A stretch of DNA of 64,000 nt from contig JAJYVS010000003.1 of the NCBI GenBank assembly GCA_021791895.1, positions 42,581 through 106,580 on the forward strand, given 5' to 3'. This DNA is from Actinomycetes bacterium (GTDB taxonomy: Bacteria; Actinomycetota; Acidimicrobiia; Acidimicrobiales; RAAP-2). The notes beneath the pieces are model-generated. The model was given only the letters and a program-made list of their open reading frames with translations. It was not told the origin of the DNA and did no database searches. How positions within the stretch are numbered: position 1 is the first letter of the stretch; every line of letters starts with the position of its first letter. The position numbers and the translations under genes were made by a program. This document shows positions 48,551-58,637 of the stretch, piece after piece.

Positions 48551-49363
48551 ATGCGGGCGGCCAACGGCGGGGTCGGGCTCCACTACGAGATCACCGGGGA
48601 GGGCACCCCGGTGGTGCTGCTCCACGGCTTCCCCGACACCGCCAGGCTGTGGCGGCACCAGGTCGATGCGCTCGCTGGGGCCAGCTTCTCGGTGATCACG
48701 CTGGACCAGCGGGGATACGGCTCGTCGGACAAGCCGGCCGAGGTCGAGGCCTATGGCCTCCTCAACTTGATCGGCGACGTGGGTGCGGTCTTGGCCGACG
48801 CCGGCGTCGAGCGGGCCCACGTGGTGGGGCACGACTGGGGAGCCGCAGTGGCCTGGGGACTCGCCACCGCGGCCCCGGCGTTGGTCGACCACCTCGTCGT
48901 GCTCTCAGTCGGGCACCCCTCGACGTTCCGTTCGGAGGGCTTCGAGCAGCACGCCAAGTCGTGGTACATGTTGCTCTTCCAGTTCGAGGGCGTCGCCGAG
49001 CGCTGGCTCTCCGATGACGATTGGTCGGGGTTAAGAGCGTGGAGCCGGCATCCCGACGCCGACGCCGTCATCGCCGAGCTGGAGGCGAACCACTCCCTCA
49101 CCCCCGCGCTCAACTGGTACCGGGCCAACGTGCCGGCCTCCTCCTACCTCGACCCGCCTCTCGAGCTGCCGTCGGTGGAGGCGCCGACCATGGGCGTCTG
49201 GGGGAGCGGTGACTTCTTCCTCACCGAAGGTCAGATGACCCGCTCCGCCGTACATGTCGCCGGCAGCTGGCGATACGAACGCCTCGAGGGGCCGGGCCAT
49301 TGGCTGCAGCTGGAGGCCCCCGAGCAGGTGAACCGCCTCCTCCTCGAGTTCCTCGCGCCCTGA
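48551..49363 (+). CDS. Alpha/beta hydrolase (epoxide hydrolase-like)
   Basis: 270 aa; VVLLHGFPDTARLWRHQ, VVGHDWGAAVAW. Confidence 0.92.
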   Translation: MRAANGGVGLHYEITGEGTPVVLLHGFPDTARLWRHQVDALAGASFSVITLDQRGYGSSDKPAEVEAYGLLNLIGDVGAVLADAGVERAHVVGHDWGAAVAWGLATAAPALVDHLVVLSVGHPSTFRSEGFEQHAKSWYMLLFQFEGVAERWLSDDDWSGLRAWSRHPDADAVIAELEANHSLTPALNWYRANVPASSYLDPPLELPSVEAPTMGVWGSGDFFLTEGQMTRSAVHVAGSWRYERLEGPGHWLQLEAPEQVNRLLLEFLAP

Positions 49364-49373
49364 ACCAGCTCCC

Positions 49374-50411
49374 TCAGCTTTGGGCAGCGGGGGCGTCGGC
49401 GCGGATCTCCTCGACGGCCACCGGGCGGTTCTCGGCCAGCGAGCGCCGTGCGGCCAGGCCGACCAGAAGCGGGGCGAGCCCGTCGGCCCCAGAGACCGGT
49501 GGCGGAGCCCCGGTGGCCAGCGCATCGAGGAACGCCTGCCACTCGCGGACGAAGGACTCGGCGTAGCGGTCAAGGAAGAACCGGTGCAGCCGGGGGAGCG
49601 AGGCGCCGGAGGCGTCTTGGAGCACGGTCGGCGACGTGAGCGGGTTCTCGACCCGGGCCATCCCCGCCGAGCCGAAGACCTCGACCCGCTGGTCGAAGCC
49701 GTAGACCGCCTGCCTGCTGTTGTCGATCACGCTCAGACAGCCGTCCTCGTGGCGCAACAGGACCACCGCCGTGTCGACGTCGCCGTAGTCGGTCAGCCAC
49801 GGCGCGACCCGAACGCCTCCGCTCGCGTAAACCTCGACGACCTCGCTGCCGGTCAGGTGCCGGGCGATGTCGAAGTCGTGGATGGTCATGTCGAGGAAGA
49901 TCCCCCCCGACTCGGCCACGTAGCCCGGCGACGGCGGCGCCGGGTCCCGGCTCGAGATGCGCACCAGGTGGGGGACGCCCACCCGCCCCTCGACCACCGC
50001 ACGGCGCACCTCCTCGTGGGCCGGGTCGAAACGCCGGTTGAAGCCGATCATGAGCGGCACGCCTGCGCGACCCACGGCATCCAGGGCCCCGACGGCATGC
50101 TCCAGGTCGAGGGAGATCGGCTTCTCGCAGAAGACGGCCTTGCCGGCCCGGGCCGCCCCGGCGATCAGCTCGACGTGGGTGTCGGTCGGCGAGCAGACGG
50201 CGACGACGTCGATCCTCGGATCTTCGAGCATCTCGTCGGTTGACGCGGCCCGGGTTCCGAGCGCCGTCGCGACCTCGGCCGCCGCGACCGGGTCGGCGTC
50301 GGCGACACCGGCCAGTCGCGCCCCGGGGAGGTCGTGGGCGAGCAGGCCGGCGTGGAGTCGACCCATCCGCCCGACCCCAACCACCCCGACGCTGAGCGGG
50401 CGTGGCGTCAC
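49374..50411 (-). CDS. iolG: Gfo/Idh/MocA oxidoreductase (inositol 2-dehydrogenase-like)
   Basis: VGVVGVGRMGRLHAGLLA, CEKPISLDLEHA; last gene of iol operon; GTG start at 50411. Confidence 0.85.
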   Translation of the reverse strand: MTPRPLSVGVVGVGRMGRLHAGLLAHDLPGARLAGVADADPVAAAEVATALGTRAASTDEMLEDPRIDVVAVCSPTDTHVELIAGAARAGKAVFCEKPISLDLEHAVGALDAVGRAGVPLMIGFNRRFDPAHEEVRRAVVEGRVGVPHLVRISSRDPAPPSPGYVAESGGIFLDMTIHDFDIARHLTGSEVVEVYASGGVRVAPWLTDYGDVDTAVVLLRHEDGCLSVIDNSRQAVYGFDQRVEVFGSAGMARVENPLTSPTVLQDASGASLPRLHRFFLDRYAESFVREWQAFLDALATGAPPPVSGADGLAPLLVGLAARRSLAENRPVAVEEIRADAPAAQS

Positions 50412-52249
50412 GAGCCCACCCACTGGTCGGCCTTCCCGGCGTCCATCCGGGCCCGTGCCCGGCGCACCTCGGCCCGCTCGCTCGCCTCGGGCACCCCCAC
50501 CTCCCAGAAGGCGTCGCTCTCCGACCAGGCGTCGGGGTCGGTCCGGATCACGACGACTGCGCTCGATTCGAGCGCCCGCGCCCGATCGAGGGCCATCTCC
50601 AGTTCGGCGATGCTCGAGACCGAGACGGCGTGAGCACCGAGGGCGGCGGCGTGGGCCACGAAGTCGACCGTGGGCCGGCCGGGGGCGATCGACGAGAACA
50701 TGTTGTTGAAGCCCACCCCGCCCTGCTCGAGAGCCAACCGCTCGATGACGGCAAACCCCCCGTTGTCGCACACCACCACGGTGAGCTTGTGACCCGAGAG
50801 CAGCGAGCTGTAGAGCTCGGAGTTGGCCATGAGATAGGACCCGTCCCCCACCAGGACGTAGACCTCGCCCGAGCCCCTGGCCATCGACGCGCCCCATCCG
50901 CCGGCGATCTCGTAGCCCATGCAGGAGAACCCGTACTCGCAGTCGAAGGTGTTCGGCGCCTTGGTCAGCCAGTTCGCGTTGAGCTCACCGGGGAGCCCTC
51001 CGGCGGCGGTGAGGACGTAGTCCTCGTCCTTGGCCGCCCGCCACACCGCCCCGACCACCTGGGCGTAGGTCGGACGCCCGGGGGCCGGCGCGATGGCGCG
51101 TTCGACCGCCGCCCGACCCTCCCGGGCCGCCGTCGAGCAGCGCTCGGCCCAGGCCGCCGGGGCGGCCCAGCGGGCGTCGATCGCGTCGAACGCGGCCAGA
51201 GTGGCCCGGGCGTCGCCGACCACCGGGAGGAGCGAGTGCTTCTCGGCGTCGAACCGGGCCGCGTTGACGCCGACGATCCGCGCGCCCGGCGCGAATAGCG
51301 TCCACGAGGCGGTGGTGAAGTCGCCCAGCCGGGTCCCCGCCGCGAGCACGACATCGGCCTCCCGCACCAGCCGGTTCGTCGTCGGCCAGCCGGTCACCCC
51401 GAGTGGCCCGACCCAGGCGGGATCGTCCGCCCGAAGGTTCCCCCGTCCGGCCATGGTCTCGGCGACCGGGAGCCGGTGGCGGCGCGCGAAGTCGGCCAGC
51501 TCGGTCTCGGCGAGCGAGTAGCGGACGCCCCCACCGGCCACGACCAGCGGCCGTTCGGCGGCGGCGAGGACGGCGACCGCCCTGCGGACTTCGTCCTCGT
51601 CGGGACGGGGCCTTTTGCTCGTATGGACCCGACGTTCGAAGAACTCCTCGGGGAACGCCCACGTCTGGGCCTGGGCGTCCTGGGGCAGGGCCAGCACCGC
51701 CGGGCCGCAGCCGCCCGGGTCGAGCAAGACCCCGAGCGCGGCCGGGAGGGAGCGCACCAGCTGCTCGGGTCGCATGATCCGGTCCCAGTAGCGGGCGACG
51801 GCCCGGAAGGCGTCGTTGGCGGTGACCGAGGGGACTCCCGGGTGCTCCACCTGCTGGAGCACCGGGTCGGGGATCCGGGAGGCGAAGCTGTCGGCCGGGA
51901 GGAGGAGGACGGGGAGCCGGTCGGCCATGGCGACCCCGGCCGCCGTCACCATGTTGAGGGCGCCGGGCCCGATCGACGAGGTGGCCACCATGATCTGGCG
52001 TCGCCGGGCCGCTTTGGCGAACGCCACGGCGGCGAGGGCCATGCCCTGTTCGTTCTGGCCCCGCCAGGTGGGGAGGCGGGGCCCGGCTTCCGAGAGCGCC
52101 TGACCCAGGCAGGTGACGTTGCCGTGTCCGAAGATGGCGAATACGCCCGGGAAGAGGGGCACCTCGCTGCCGTCGAGCACCGTCCGCTGGGCGATCAGCC
52201 AGGCCACGGTGGCCTGGGCGACGGTCATGGGTCGCGTCGGCCGGTTCAC
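50408..52249 (-). CDS. iolD: 3D-(3,5/4)-trihydroxycyclohexane-1,2-dione acylhydrolase (TPP-dependent)
   Basis: MTVAQATVAWLIAQRTVLDG...FAIFGHGNVTCLGQAL...TWRGQNEQGMALAA; VGDGSYLMANSE TPP motif. Confidence 0.93.
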   Translation of the reverse strand: MNRPTRPMTVAQATVAWLIAQRTVLDGSEVPLFPGVFAIFGHGNVTCLGQALSEAGPRLPTWRGQNEQGMALAAVAFAKAARRRQIMVATSSIGPGALNMVTAAGVAMADRLPVLLLPADSFASRIPDPVLQQVEHPGVPSVTANDAFRAVARYWDRIMRPEQLVRSLPAALGVLLDPGGCGPAVLALPQDAQAQTWAFPEEFFERRVHTSKRPRPDEDEVRRAVAVLAAAERPLVVAGGGVRYSLAETELADFARRHRLPVAETMAGRGNLRADDPAWVGPLGVTGWPTTNRLVREADVVLAAGTRLGDFTTASWTLFAPGARIVGVNAARFDAEKHSLLPVVGDARATLAAFDAIDARWAAPAAWAERCSTAAREGRAAVERAIAPAPGRPTYAQVVGAVWRAAKDEDYVLTAAGGLPGELNANWLTKAPNTFDCEYGFSCMGYEIAGGWGASMARGSGEVYVLVGDGSYLMANSELYSSLLSGHKLTVVVCDNGGFAVIERLALEQGGVGFNNMFSSIAPGRPTVDFVAHAAALGAHAVSVSSIAELEMALDRARALESSAVVVIRTDPDAWSESDAFWEVGVPEASERAEVRRARARMDAGKADQWVGS

Positions 52250-53145
52250 GGCGGATCGATCTCGGGCCCGGTCATCGGACAGCGCGGGTCCGGTGCCATC
52301 GACCGCCAGGACGCCCTGACCCAGGCATGGGCCGGGTCGTCGCAGAAGGCCATGCTCCGCCCGGGGCCCGGGCCGGCCAGGACGTTCAGGTAGTAGAGCG
52401 GGTAGCCGGGGGCGGCCATGGACGGGCCGTGATAGCCGCGTCGGATGCAGAAGACGTCGCCGTCCCCGACCGCCGCGCACACGTCGATCGACCGGTCGGG
52501 GGTGTAGAGCCGCTGGGCGGCGATGCCCCCGGGGTCGGGATCGTCGGACCCCAGGCGACCCACTCGGAAGTAGTAGAGCTCCTCGTTGTCGACCGGGCAC
52601 TCCGGTGCGTCGTCATGGCGGTGCGGCGGATACGACGACCAGTTGCCGTCGGGGGTCAGCACCTCGACGCACATGAGACGATCGGCGTCGGGGAACGCCT
52701 CGGGGGTCATGAAGTTGGTCACCTGTCTCGTCGCCGGTCCGGCGCCGCGGACCTCGACCGGCACGTCGGCGGCGTCGACCCGCACCGGGGCGAACCGACG
52801 CTCGGCCTTGGCGGCGGCGAGGGCGACCGTGCAGCCGGCCCCTGAGCTCAGCGTGGCCCGGGTGGCGACGGGCAGATAGGCCCAGTCGGTCACGTTCGAA
52901 AAGACGCTGGCCCGGCCCCGGAGGCGCAGGGTGGCCGCCTCCAGGTGGACCTCGAGTGATCCGGACAGGGGCACCACCGCCACCTCGGTGTCGGCGGTGG
53001 TCACGTCGACGCGGTGGCCGGGGTCGACCTCGGCGACCTCGAGCCCGACGAAGGCCAGACCGGCCGTCCCCGGGGCAAGCGCGACCGACGAGGAGCCGCG
53101 GCGGAGCGAGCCTGCCGGCCAGTGGGGGCGGACGGCCTCGTTCAC
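52246..53145 (-). CDS. iolB: 5-deoxy-glucuronate isomerase
   Basis: 299 aa; NWSSYPPHRHDDAPECPVDNEELYYFRV, GDVFCIRRGYHGPSMAAPGYPLYYLNVLAGP. Confidence 0.93.
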   Translation of the reverse strand: MNEAVRPHWPAGSLRRGSSSVALAPGTAGLAFVGLEVAEVDPGHRVDVTTADTEVAVVPLSGSLEVHLEAATLRLRGRASVFSNVTDWAYLPVATRATLSSGAGCTVALAAAKAERRFAPVRVDAADVPVEVRGAGPATRQVTNFMTPEAFPDADRLMCVEVLTPDGNWSSYPPHRHDDAPECPVDNEELYYFRVGRLGSDDPDPGGIAAQRLYTPDRSIDVCAAVGDGDVFCIRRGYHGPSMAAPGYPLYYLNVLAGPGPGRSMAFCDDPAHAWVRASWRSMAPDPRCPMTGPEIDPP

Positions 53146-54158
53146 CGCGATCCCGGGCGGTCCTCGGCCGCCGGCCCCCGCGTCGTTTGGACGCTTCGCC
53201 GGTGCTCGGGCTCGATCGACCCGCGAGCGACCCCGGGGCCGAGGACGAGGCCCCGCGCCTCGAGGTAGGCGAGGCTTACGGCCACCGCGTCGGCCGGGTG
53301 CACCGACTCGAGGTCCGCGCCGCGATCGATGGCGACGTCCTGTTCGAGCACGTACCAGCCGTCGTAGCCGGCCACCTCGAGGCGCTCGACGACGGTGGCG
53401 ACGGGCACGTCCCCTTGACCGAGGGCGCAGAACAGCCCGTCCTTCGTGGCTTGGGCGAGGGTGCGCTCACCCGCCCGGACCGGTCCCGCGATGGCCCTGC
53501 GGACATCCTTTAGGTGGACGTGGCCGACCCTCGCCGCATGACGCTCGGCGAACTCGACGACGTCGACCCCGGCGACGGCGAGATGCCCGGTGTCGAAGCA
53601 CCAGGACACCTCACTGGCCGCGAGGACCCGCTCCACGTCCTGTGCCGTCTCGACCTGGGTGCCGACATGGGGATGGAGCACTTGACGGAGCCCGTGGGCC
53701 GCGCACAGCTCGTCGAGCTCGGCCAGGCCGGCCAGGAGGTGGTCCCACCCCGAGCTGTCGAGGGCGAGCGGCCGACCAAAGCGTTCGTCGGCGACCGCGG
53801 CCGTCACAAAGACCTCGGCGCCGACCTCCTCCAACATCCGAGCCGACCGTCCGGCCTCGCCGCGGCTCCGGTCCCACTCTGCCGGATCGTGGAGGACGAG
53901 GGGGACGAAGCCGCCGACGGCGCGCAGCCCGTGTGCCGACAGCAGACGGCGGACGTCCGCCGGATCGGCGCCGAGGTAGCCGACCGGGCCGAGCTCGGTC
54001 GCCCGCAGGCCGAGCGACGCCATCTCGGCCAGCACCCGGTCGGGGGCGAGGATGCGTCCCCAGTCGGGGACCTCGCAGACCCCCCAGGAGATCGGGGCGC
54101 CGGCGAGCCGGCGAGACCACGGAGTCACGGACCCCGACTCGGCCGGCGAGGCGCCCAT
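53142..54158 (-). CDS. iolE: Inosose dehydratase-like sugar isomerase/epimerase
   Basis: LAGAPISWGVCEVPDWG, TELGPVGYLG, CFDTGHLAVAGVDVVEF, HVHLKDV. Confidence 0.88.
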   Translation of the reverse strand: MGASPAESGSVTPWSRRLAGAPISWGVCEVPDWGRILAPDRVLAEMASLGLRATELGPVGYLGADPADVRRLLSAHGLRAVGGFVPLVLHDPAEWDRSRGEAGRSARMLEEVGAEVFVTAAVADERFGRPLALDSSGWDHLLAGLAELDELCAAHGLRQVLHPHVGTQVETAQDVERVLAASEVSWCFDTGHLAVAGVDVVEFAERHAARVGHVHLKDVRRAIAGPVRAGERTLAQATKDGLFCALGQGDVPVATVVERLEVAGYDGWYVLEQDVAIDRGADLESVHPADAVAVSLAYLEARGLVLGPGVARGSIEPEHRRSVQTTRGPAAEDRPGSR

Positions 54159-54303
54159 GCCGAGCAGTCTTGACGACCTGGCTCCCCGGCCGACAGGGCC
54201 GAACGTCCTGCCGCCGCCGCGGGGACGGGTCCCTTCGCCGGTCCTACACTGCAGCTTCGCCGTGGTCACCCGAGGTGGACTCCTGCGCCAGCTTCTCCGA
54301 GCT

Positions 54304-55647
54304 CTCGGATCGGGTTCGGGGAAGTGAGCCGGCAGCGAGGGTACCTCCGCCGCTTCGCTGCCGCCCTGGTGGCGGCCGTCTCCTGGTCGATCGCCCTCGC
54401 TGGGCGCTCGCTCGCCGGGGCGGCCCAGCTCCAGCCCTCCCCGGCCCAGCCCGTCGGGTCGAGCACCGTCGGCCGGCCCGAAGCGGACTTCCCGGCCCGC
54501 CATCACGGTCTCCCCGGCCACCGGCCTGGCCGACGGGGCCGACGTCGTGGGCACCGGGGTTCGGGGCCGACGACCAGGTCGCTCTGGGGAGTGCACAACC
54601 GGCGCGACGGCCGCCGCCGATTGTGCAGCGGCCGGCGCCTCCGAGGTCACCACCGACGCTGGTGGCGGGTTCACCGCCGCCTTCGAGGTCTCGAGGATCA
54701 TCCTCGTCGGCGGGACCGAGGTGGACTGTTCGACCCCCGGGGCGTGCGTGCTCGCGGCCAGTGAGCTCCCGACTCTGACCACGTTCGCCACCGCCGCCAT
54801 CGCCTTCGCCCCGAGCCCTCCGCCGACCCCGATCCCCGTCGCCGTCGACCCACTACGACCTGGCCCTCGGGGACTCGCTCGCCACCGGCTTCGGGGCGCC
54901 GAGCGAGCAGGGCTACGTGGACGATCTGGCCGCGTCGTTCTGAGCCCGGATCCCGGGCCTCGAGCTCGTGGATCTCGGGTGCCCCGGGGAGATCACGACG
55001 ACGTTCGTGCACGGGGGCAAGTGTCCCTACGCCGAGGGCAGCCAGTTGGCGGCGGCCGAGGCTTTCCTCTCGGCCCATCAGGGCCAGGTGGCCTTCGTGA
55101 CCATCGACATCGGCGGCGACGACATCACCGGGCGGCGCAGGAGTCAGTCGCCGTCCTCGCTCAGCTGAACGCCACGCTGTCGACCGCCTACGCCGGCTTC
55201 GGTGCCCGGGTCGCCGACGTGGCCGGCGCCTTCCCGAGCACCGAGCTCACCCAACTGGTCGGCTCGCCGTTCGGGACGGTCCCCGAGGCGGTGGCCGTCG
55301 CCTGTGCCTGGTTGTTCGTGGTCTGCCAGGCCGGGAACACGGTGGTGAGCGTGCACCCGAACGCGACCGGGTACGCGCAGATCGCGGCGGCCTTCGGGGC
55401 GGTCCTGGGCCAGGCGCCCGGCACCCCGACCTCGACCTCGACTCCGACCCCGGCGGTCCCGGCCCTGGCCTTCACCGGCTTCGACGCGTCCGGTACGGCG
55501 ATCCTCGGGGCAACCCTGGCCGTCCTCGGGTGCTGCTCCTCGGTCGCCGTCGAGCTCGGGTCCACGCCGGGGCCGGCGGCTCGTCGCGCCGATGGGTGCG
55601 GGCGAGAGGATTCGAACCTCCATCCCCCTGAGGGGACCGGGACCTAA
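54304..55647 (+). pseudogene. Secreted protein with neocarzinostatin-like and SGNH hydrolase domains, broken by several frameshifts
   Basis: Signal peptide-like RRFAAALVAAVSWSIALA; ECTTGATAAADCAAAGASEVTTDAGGGFTAAFEV; DLALGDSLATGFGAPSEQGYVDDLAASF; LGCPGEITTTFVHGGKCPYAEGSQLAAAEAFL; HPNATGYAQIAAAFG; C-terminal LAFTG plus TM. Confidence 0.75.
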
Positions 55648-55680
55648 ACCCGGCGCGTCTACCCGTTCCGCCACGCCCGC
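55597..55680 (-). tRNA. tRNA-Leu (anticodon UAG)
   Basis: GCGGGCGTGGCGGAACGGGTAGACGCGCCGGGTTTAGGTCCCGG...variable arm...GAGGTTCGAATCCTCTCGCCCGCA; 7-bp acceptor; CCA not encoded. Confidence 0.95.
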
Positions 55681-55827
55681 GCCGCCTGGACGGCCCTGAG
55701 GAGTCTAGGGATCCGTCCCTTTCGGCGGGGTCTTGGCAGACCTCCGACCAGGACCGCGGCGCTCCCGGGTGCCCGGCCTCGCCGATCGGGGGATGGGACG
55801 GTTGCCCGACCGGGGCCGGGTAGCCTC

Positions 55828-56445
55828 GTGGCCATGTCCAGCCTCTTGGTCCCGCCGTCCGTGAGGGCGGCCAGTGGAGCCGCCGACCCCGGCTCCGAGA
55901 TCTTCCAGCGGCTCTTGAAGGAGCGCATCATCTTCCTCGGTTCGACCGTCGACCAGGCCACCGCCAACTCGGTCTGCGCCCAGCTAATCCTGCTCGAGGC
56001 CGAGGACCAGGAACGGGACATCTCCTTGTACATCAACTCCCCGGGCGGCTCGGTCACCGACGGCCTGGCCATCTACGACACCATGCAGTACGTCCGCTGC
56101 GACGTGTCGACCATCTGCCTCGGGCTGGCGGCCTCGATGGGCCAGTTCCTCCTGTGCGCCGGGGCGAAGGGCAAGCGCTACGCGTTGCCGCACTCGAGGA
56201 TCCTGATGCACCAACCGTCGGGCGCCATGCAGGGACAGGCCGCCGACATCGCCATCCAGGCCGAGCAGATCGTCTACCTCAAGCGGATGATGGCCGAACG
56301 GATCGCGATGCACACCGGCCAACCGGTCGATCGGATCGAATCCGATTCCGACCGCGACCGCTGGTTCACCGCCGAGGAGGCTCGAGAGTACGGCTTCATC
56401 GACCAGGTGATCGAACGCTCGAGCGCACAGGTCGGCGGGAACTGA
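55828..56445 (+). CDS. clpP: ATP-dependent Clp protease proteolytic subunit
   Basis: YINSPGGSVTDGLAIYDTMQ, GLAASMGQFLLCAGAKGKRYALPHSRILMHQPSG. Confidence 0.97.
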   Translation: MAMSSLLVPPSVRAASGAADPGSEIFQRLLKERIIFLGSTVDQATANSVCAQLILLEAEDQERDISLYINSPGGSVTDGLAIYDTMQYVRCDVSTICLGLAASMGQFLLCAGAKGKRYALPHSRILMHQPSGAMQGQAADIAIQAEQIVYLKRMMAERIAMHTGQPVDRIESDSDRDRWFTAEEAREYGFIDQVIERSSAQVGGN

Positions 56446-56447
56446 TC

Positions 56448-57389
56448 ATGGCGCTCGAGGCTGCGGCCCCGAGCGAAGAGGCCGGGCGGATCAAGGCCAC
56501 CCGAGTCGTCTCTTCCCACGTCAGTGTGTCGAGGCGGGTGGTCGACATCTGGCGGTCTCGGCAGCTTCTGTGGAATCTGGTCTCGACCGAGATCCGGGTG
56601 AAGTACAAGAACTCCTTCTTGGGCCTGGTGTGGTCGCTGTTGGCCCCGGCCATGGCGCTCCTCGTCTACGCGGTGGTCTTCGGGGTCGCCCTGCGCAACG
56701 GGTACCCGGAGTTCGTCATCCTGCTCTTCTCCGGTCTCTTGGCCTGGAACCTCTTCCAGACGAGCGTGCTCACCGCCACCGGGGCGATCGTGAACAACGC
56801 CGGCCTGGTGAAGAAGGTGTCGTTCCCCCGGGAGATCCTGGCTCTGGCCTCGGTTGGCTCGGCCTCGGTCTTCTTCTTCTTCCAGGCCTGCGTCATGGTG
56901 CTCTTCCTCGCCGGGCTGCAGTGGCGACCGGCGTTCGGCGAGCTGTGGCTCATCCCGGTCGCGCTGGTGCCCCTCCTCGTGTTCTGCGCGGCGATGGCGA
57001 TCTTTCTCGCCGCGGTCAACGTGTACCTGCGTGACGTCCAGCACCTGATCGAGGTGGTCGTGGGGTCGGCTTGGTTCTGGGCCTGCCCCATCGTCTACTC
57101 GTACCAGCACATCGTCTACCCCAAGCTGTCCGAGCACCACATCTTGTGGCTCTACTTCCTCAACCCGCTGAACCCCATCGTCATGACCTTCGAGCGGGTG
57201 ATCTACGCCAGGACCGGCCTCGTCCACCTGACCACCCCGGGGCACCCGCTGGCCCAGCTCCTGCCGGGCTGGTCATCGTGGACCTACGTCGAGGCCGACG
57301 CGATCGTGCTGGCGGTGTCGTTGCTGCTCTTCGTCGGGGCCATGCTGGTGTTCGGCCGGCTGGCGGGGAACTTCGCCGAGGAGCTCTAG
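56448..57389 (+). CDS. Polysaccharide ABC exporter permease (Wzm/TagG-like)
   Basis: 314 codons; RQLLWNLVSTEIRVKYKNSFLGLVWSLLAPAMALLVYAVVFG; ABC-2 type. Confidence 0.92.
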   Translation: MALEAAAPSEEAGRIKATRVVSSHVSVSRRVVDIWRSRQLLWNLVSTEIRVKYKNSFLGLVWSLLAPAMALLVYAVVFGVALRNGYPEFVILLFSGLLAWNLFQTSVLTATGAIVNNAGLVKKVSFPREILALASVGSASVFFFFQACVMVLFLAGLQWRPAFGELWLIPVALVPLLVFCAAMAIFLAAVNVYLRDVQHLIEVVVGSAWFWACPIVYSYQHIVYPKLSEHHILWLYFLNPLNPIVMTFERVIYARTGLVHLTTPGHPLAQLLPGWSSWTYVEADAIVLAVSLLLFVGAMLVFGRLAGNFAEEL

Positions 57390-58637
57390 GTGACCACTGC
57401 CGTCGACATCCAGGGCGTATCCAAGCGGTTCCGCCTGTACCACCAGAAGTACACCTCGCTCAAGGAGCGGGTGATCCACGCCGGTCGGACCCCCTATACC
57501 GACCTGTGGGCGTTGCGCGACATCGTCTTCGACGTCGAGGAGGGCGACACCGTCGGCATCCTGGGGCGCAACGGCTCGGGCAAGTCGACCCTCCTCAAGT
57601 GCATCTGCGGGGTGCTCCAGCCGACCTCTGGCCAGGTGGTGGTCCGGGGCAAGCTAGCCGGCCTGCTCGAGTTGGGCGCCGGCTTCCAGCCCGACCTGAC
57701 CGGTCGGCAGAACATCTATTTGAACGGCTCGCTCCTCGGGCTCTCCAAGACCGACATCGACCGGGTCTTCGAGGAGGTGGTGGCCTTCGCCGAGCTCGAG
57801 CAGTTCATCGACCAGCAGGTGAAATTCTACTCGTCGGGGATGTACGTGCGGTTGGGGTTCGCCGTCGCGGTGAACGTCGACCCCGACGTGCTCGTGATCG
57901 ACGAGGTACTGGCCGTCGGGGACGAGCGCTTCCAACGTAAGTGCCTGGACCGGGTGCAGCAGTTCCAGGATCAGGGGCGGACGATCATCTTCGTGTCCCA
58001 CTCGCCCGACCAGGTGCGGGCGATCTGCAACAAGGCGGTCGTCCTGAGCGACGGGAAGATGATCGGGCATGGCCCCCCCGGCGAAGCGGTCCGGGTCTTC
58101 CGGGAGAACCTCCTCGAGGCTGGTGACATCCTGGCCCTCGGGATGGAGGCGACGACGACGGGAGCAACCGCCACGCCGATTGCTTCGCCCCCGGCCGGCC
58201 ATCCGCACCCGATCCGGATCAGCGGGGTGAGCCTGTCGTACCCGGGCAGTGACGAGCGCCCCTACGTGGTGACCGGCGAGCCGCTCACGATCGCCCTGCA
58301 GTTCGAGGCCAGCGAACCGACGGCGGCGTCGTTCGTGGTGGAGCTGCGCGACGACAAGGGCGGGGTCCTCGTGCGAACGGTGAGCGGTGACCTCGACGCC
58401 GCGGCCGACGTGGTAGCCGGGAGCGGTGTGGTCTCGTTCCGCTACGAGTCGGTGCCGTTCACCGACGGCGCCTACGACCTCTCGGTCGGGGTCGAGCACC
58501 GGGCCGGCGGTGAGCTGTTCGACTGGAAGGAGGCGGTGGCCCGGATCGAGGTGATGAACCCGTCGAAGGCCGTCGGGCTGGTCGCCCTCCCGGTGAAGGT
58601 GTTCGTGGAGCAGGCTTCCGGTGTGGTGGGCCGATGA
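57390..58637 (+). CDS. Polysaccharide ABC exporter ATPase (Wzt/TagH-like) with C-terminal extension
   Basis: LGRNGSGKSTLLKCICGV, YSSGMYVRLGFAVAVNVDPDVLVIDEVLAVGDERFQRKC; about 150 aa beta-rich C-terminal domain like Wzt cargo-binding domains. Confidence 0.92.
   Translation: MTTAVDIQGVSKRFRLYHQKYTSLKERVIHAGRTPYTDLWALRDIVFDVEEGDTVGILGRNGSGKSTLLKCICGVLQPTSGQVVVRGKLAGLLELGAGFQPDLTGRQNIYLNGSLLGLSKTDIDRVFEEVVAFAELEQFIDQQVKFYSSGMYVRLGFAVAVNVDPDVLVIDEVLAVGDERFQRKCLDRVQQFQDQGRTIIFVSHSPDQVRAICNKAVVLSDGKMIGHGPPGEAVRVFRENLLEAGDILALGMEATTTGATATPIASPPAGHPHPIRISGVSLSYPGSDERPYVVTGEPLTIALQFEASEPTAASFVVELRDDKGGVLVRTVSGDLDAAADVVAGSGVVSFRYESVPFTDGAYDLSVGVEHRAGGELFDWKEAVARIEVMNPSKAVGLVALPVKVFVEQASGVVGR

Noticed and set aside
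52931-54778. 615-aa plus-strand ORF antisense to iolB/iolE
   Set aside because: Low-complexity R/P/G composition typical of antisense frames in high-GC coding DNA
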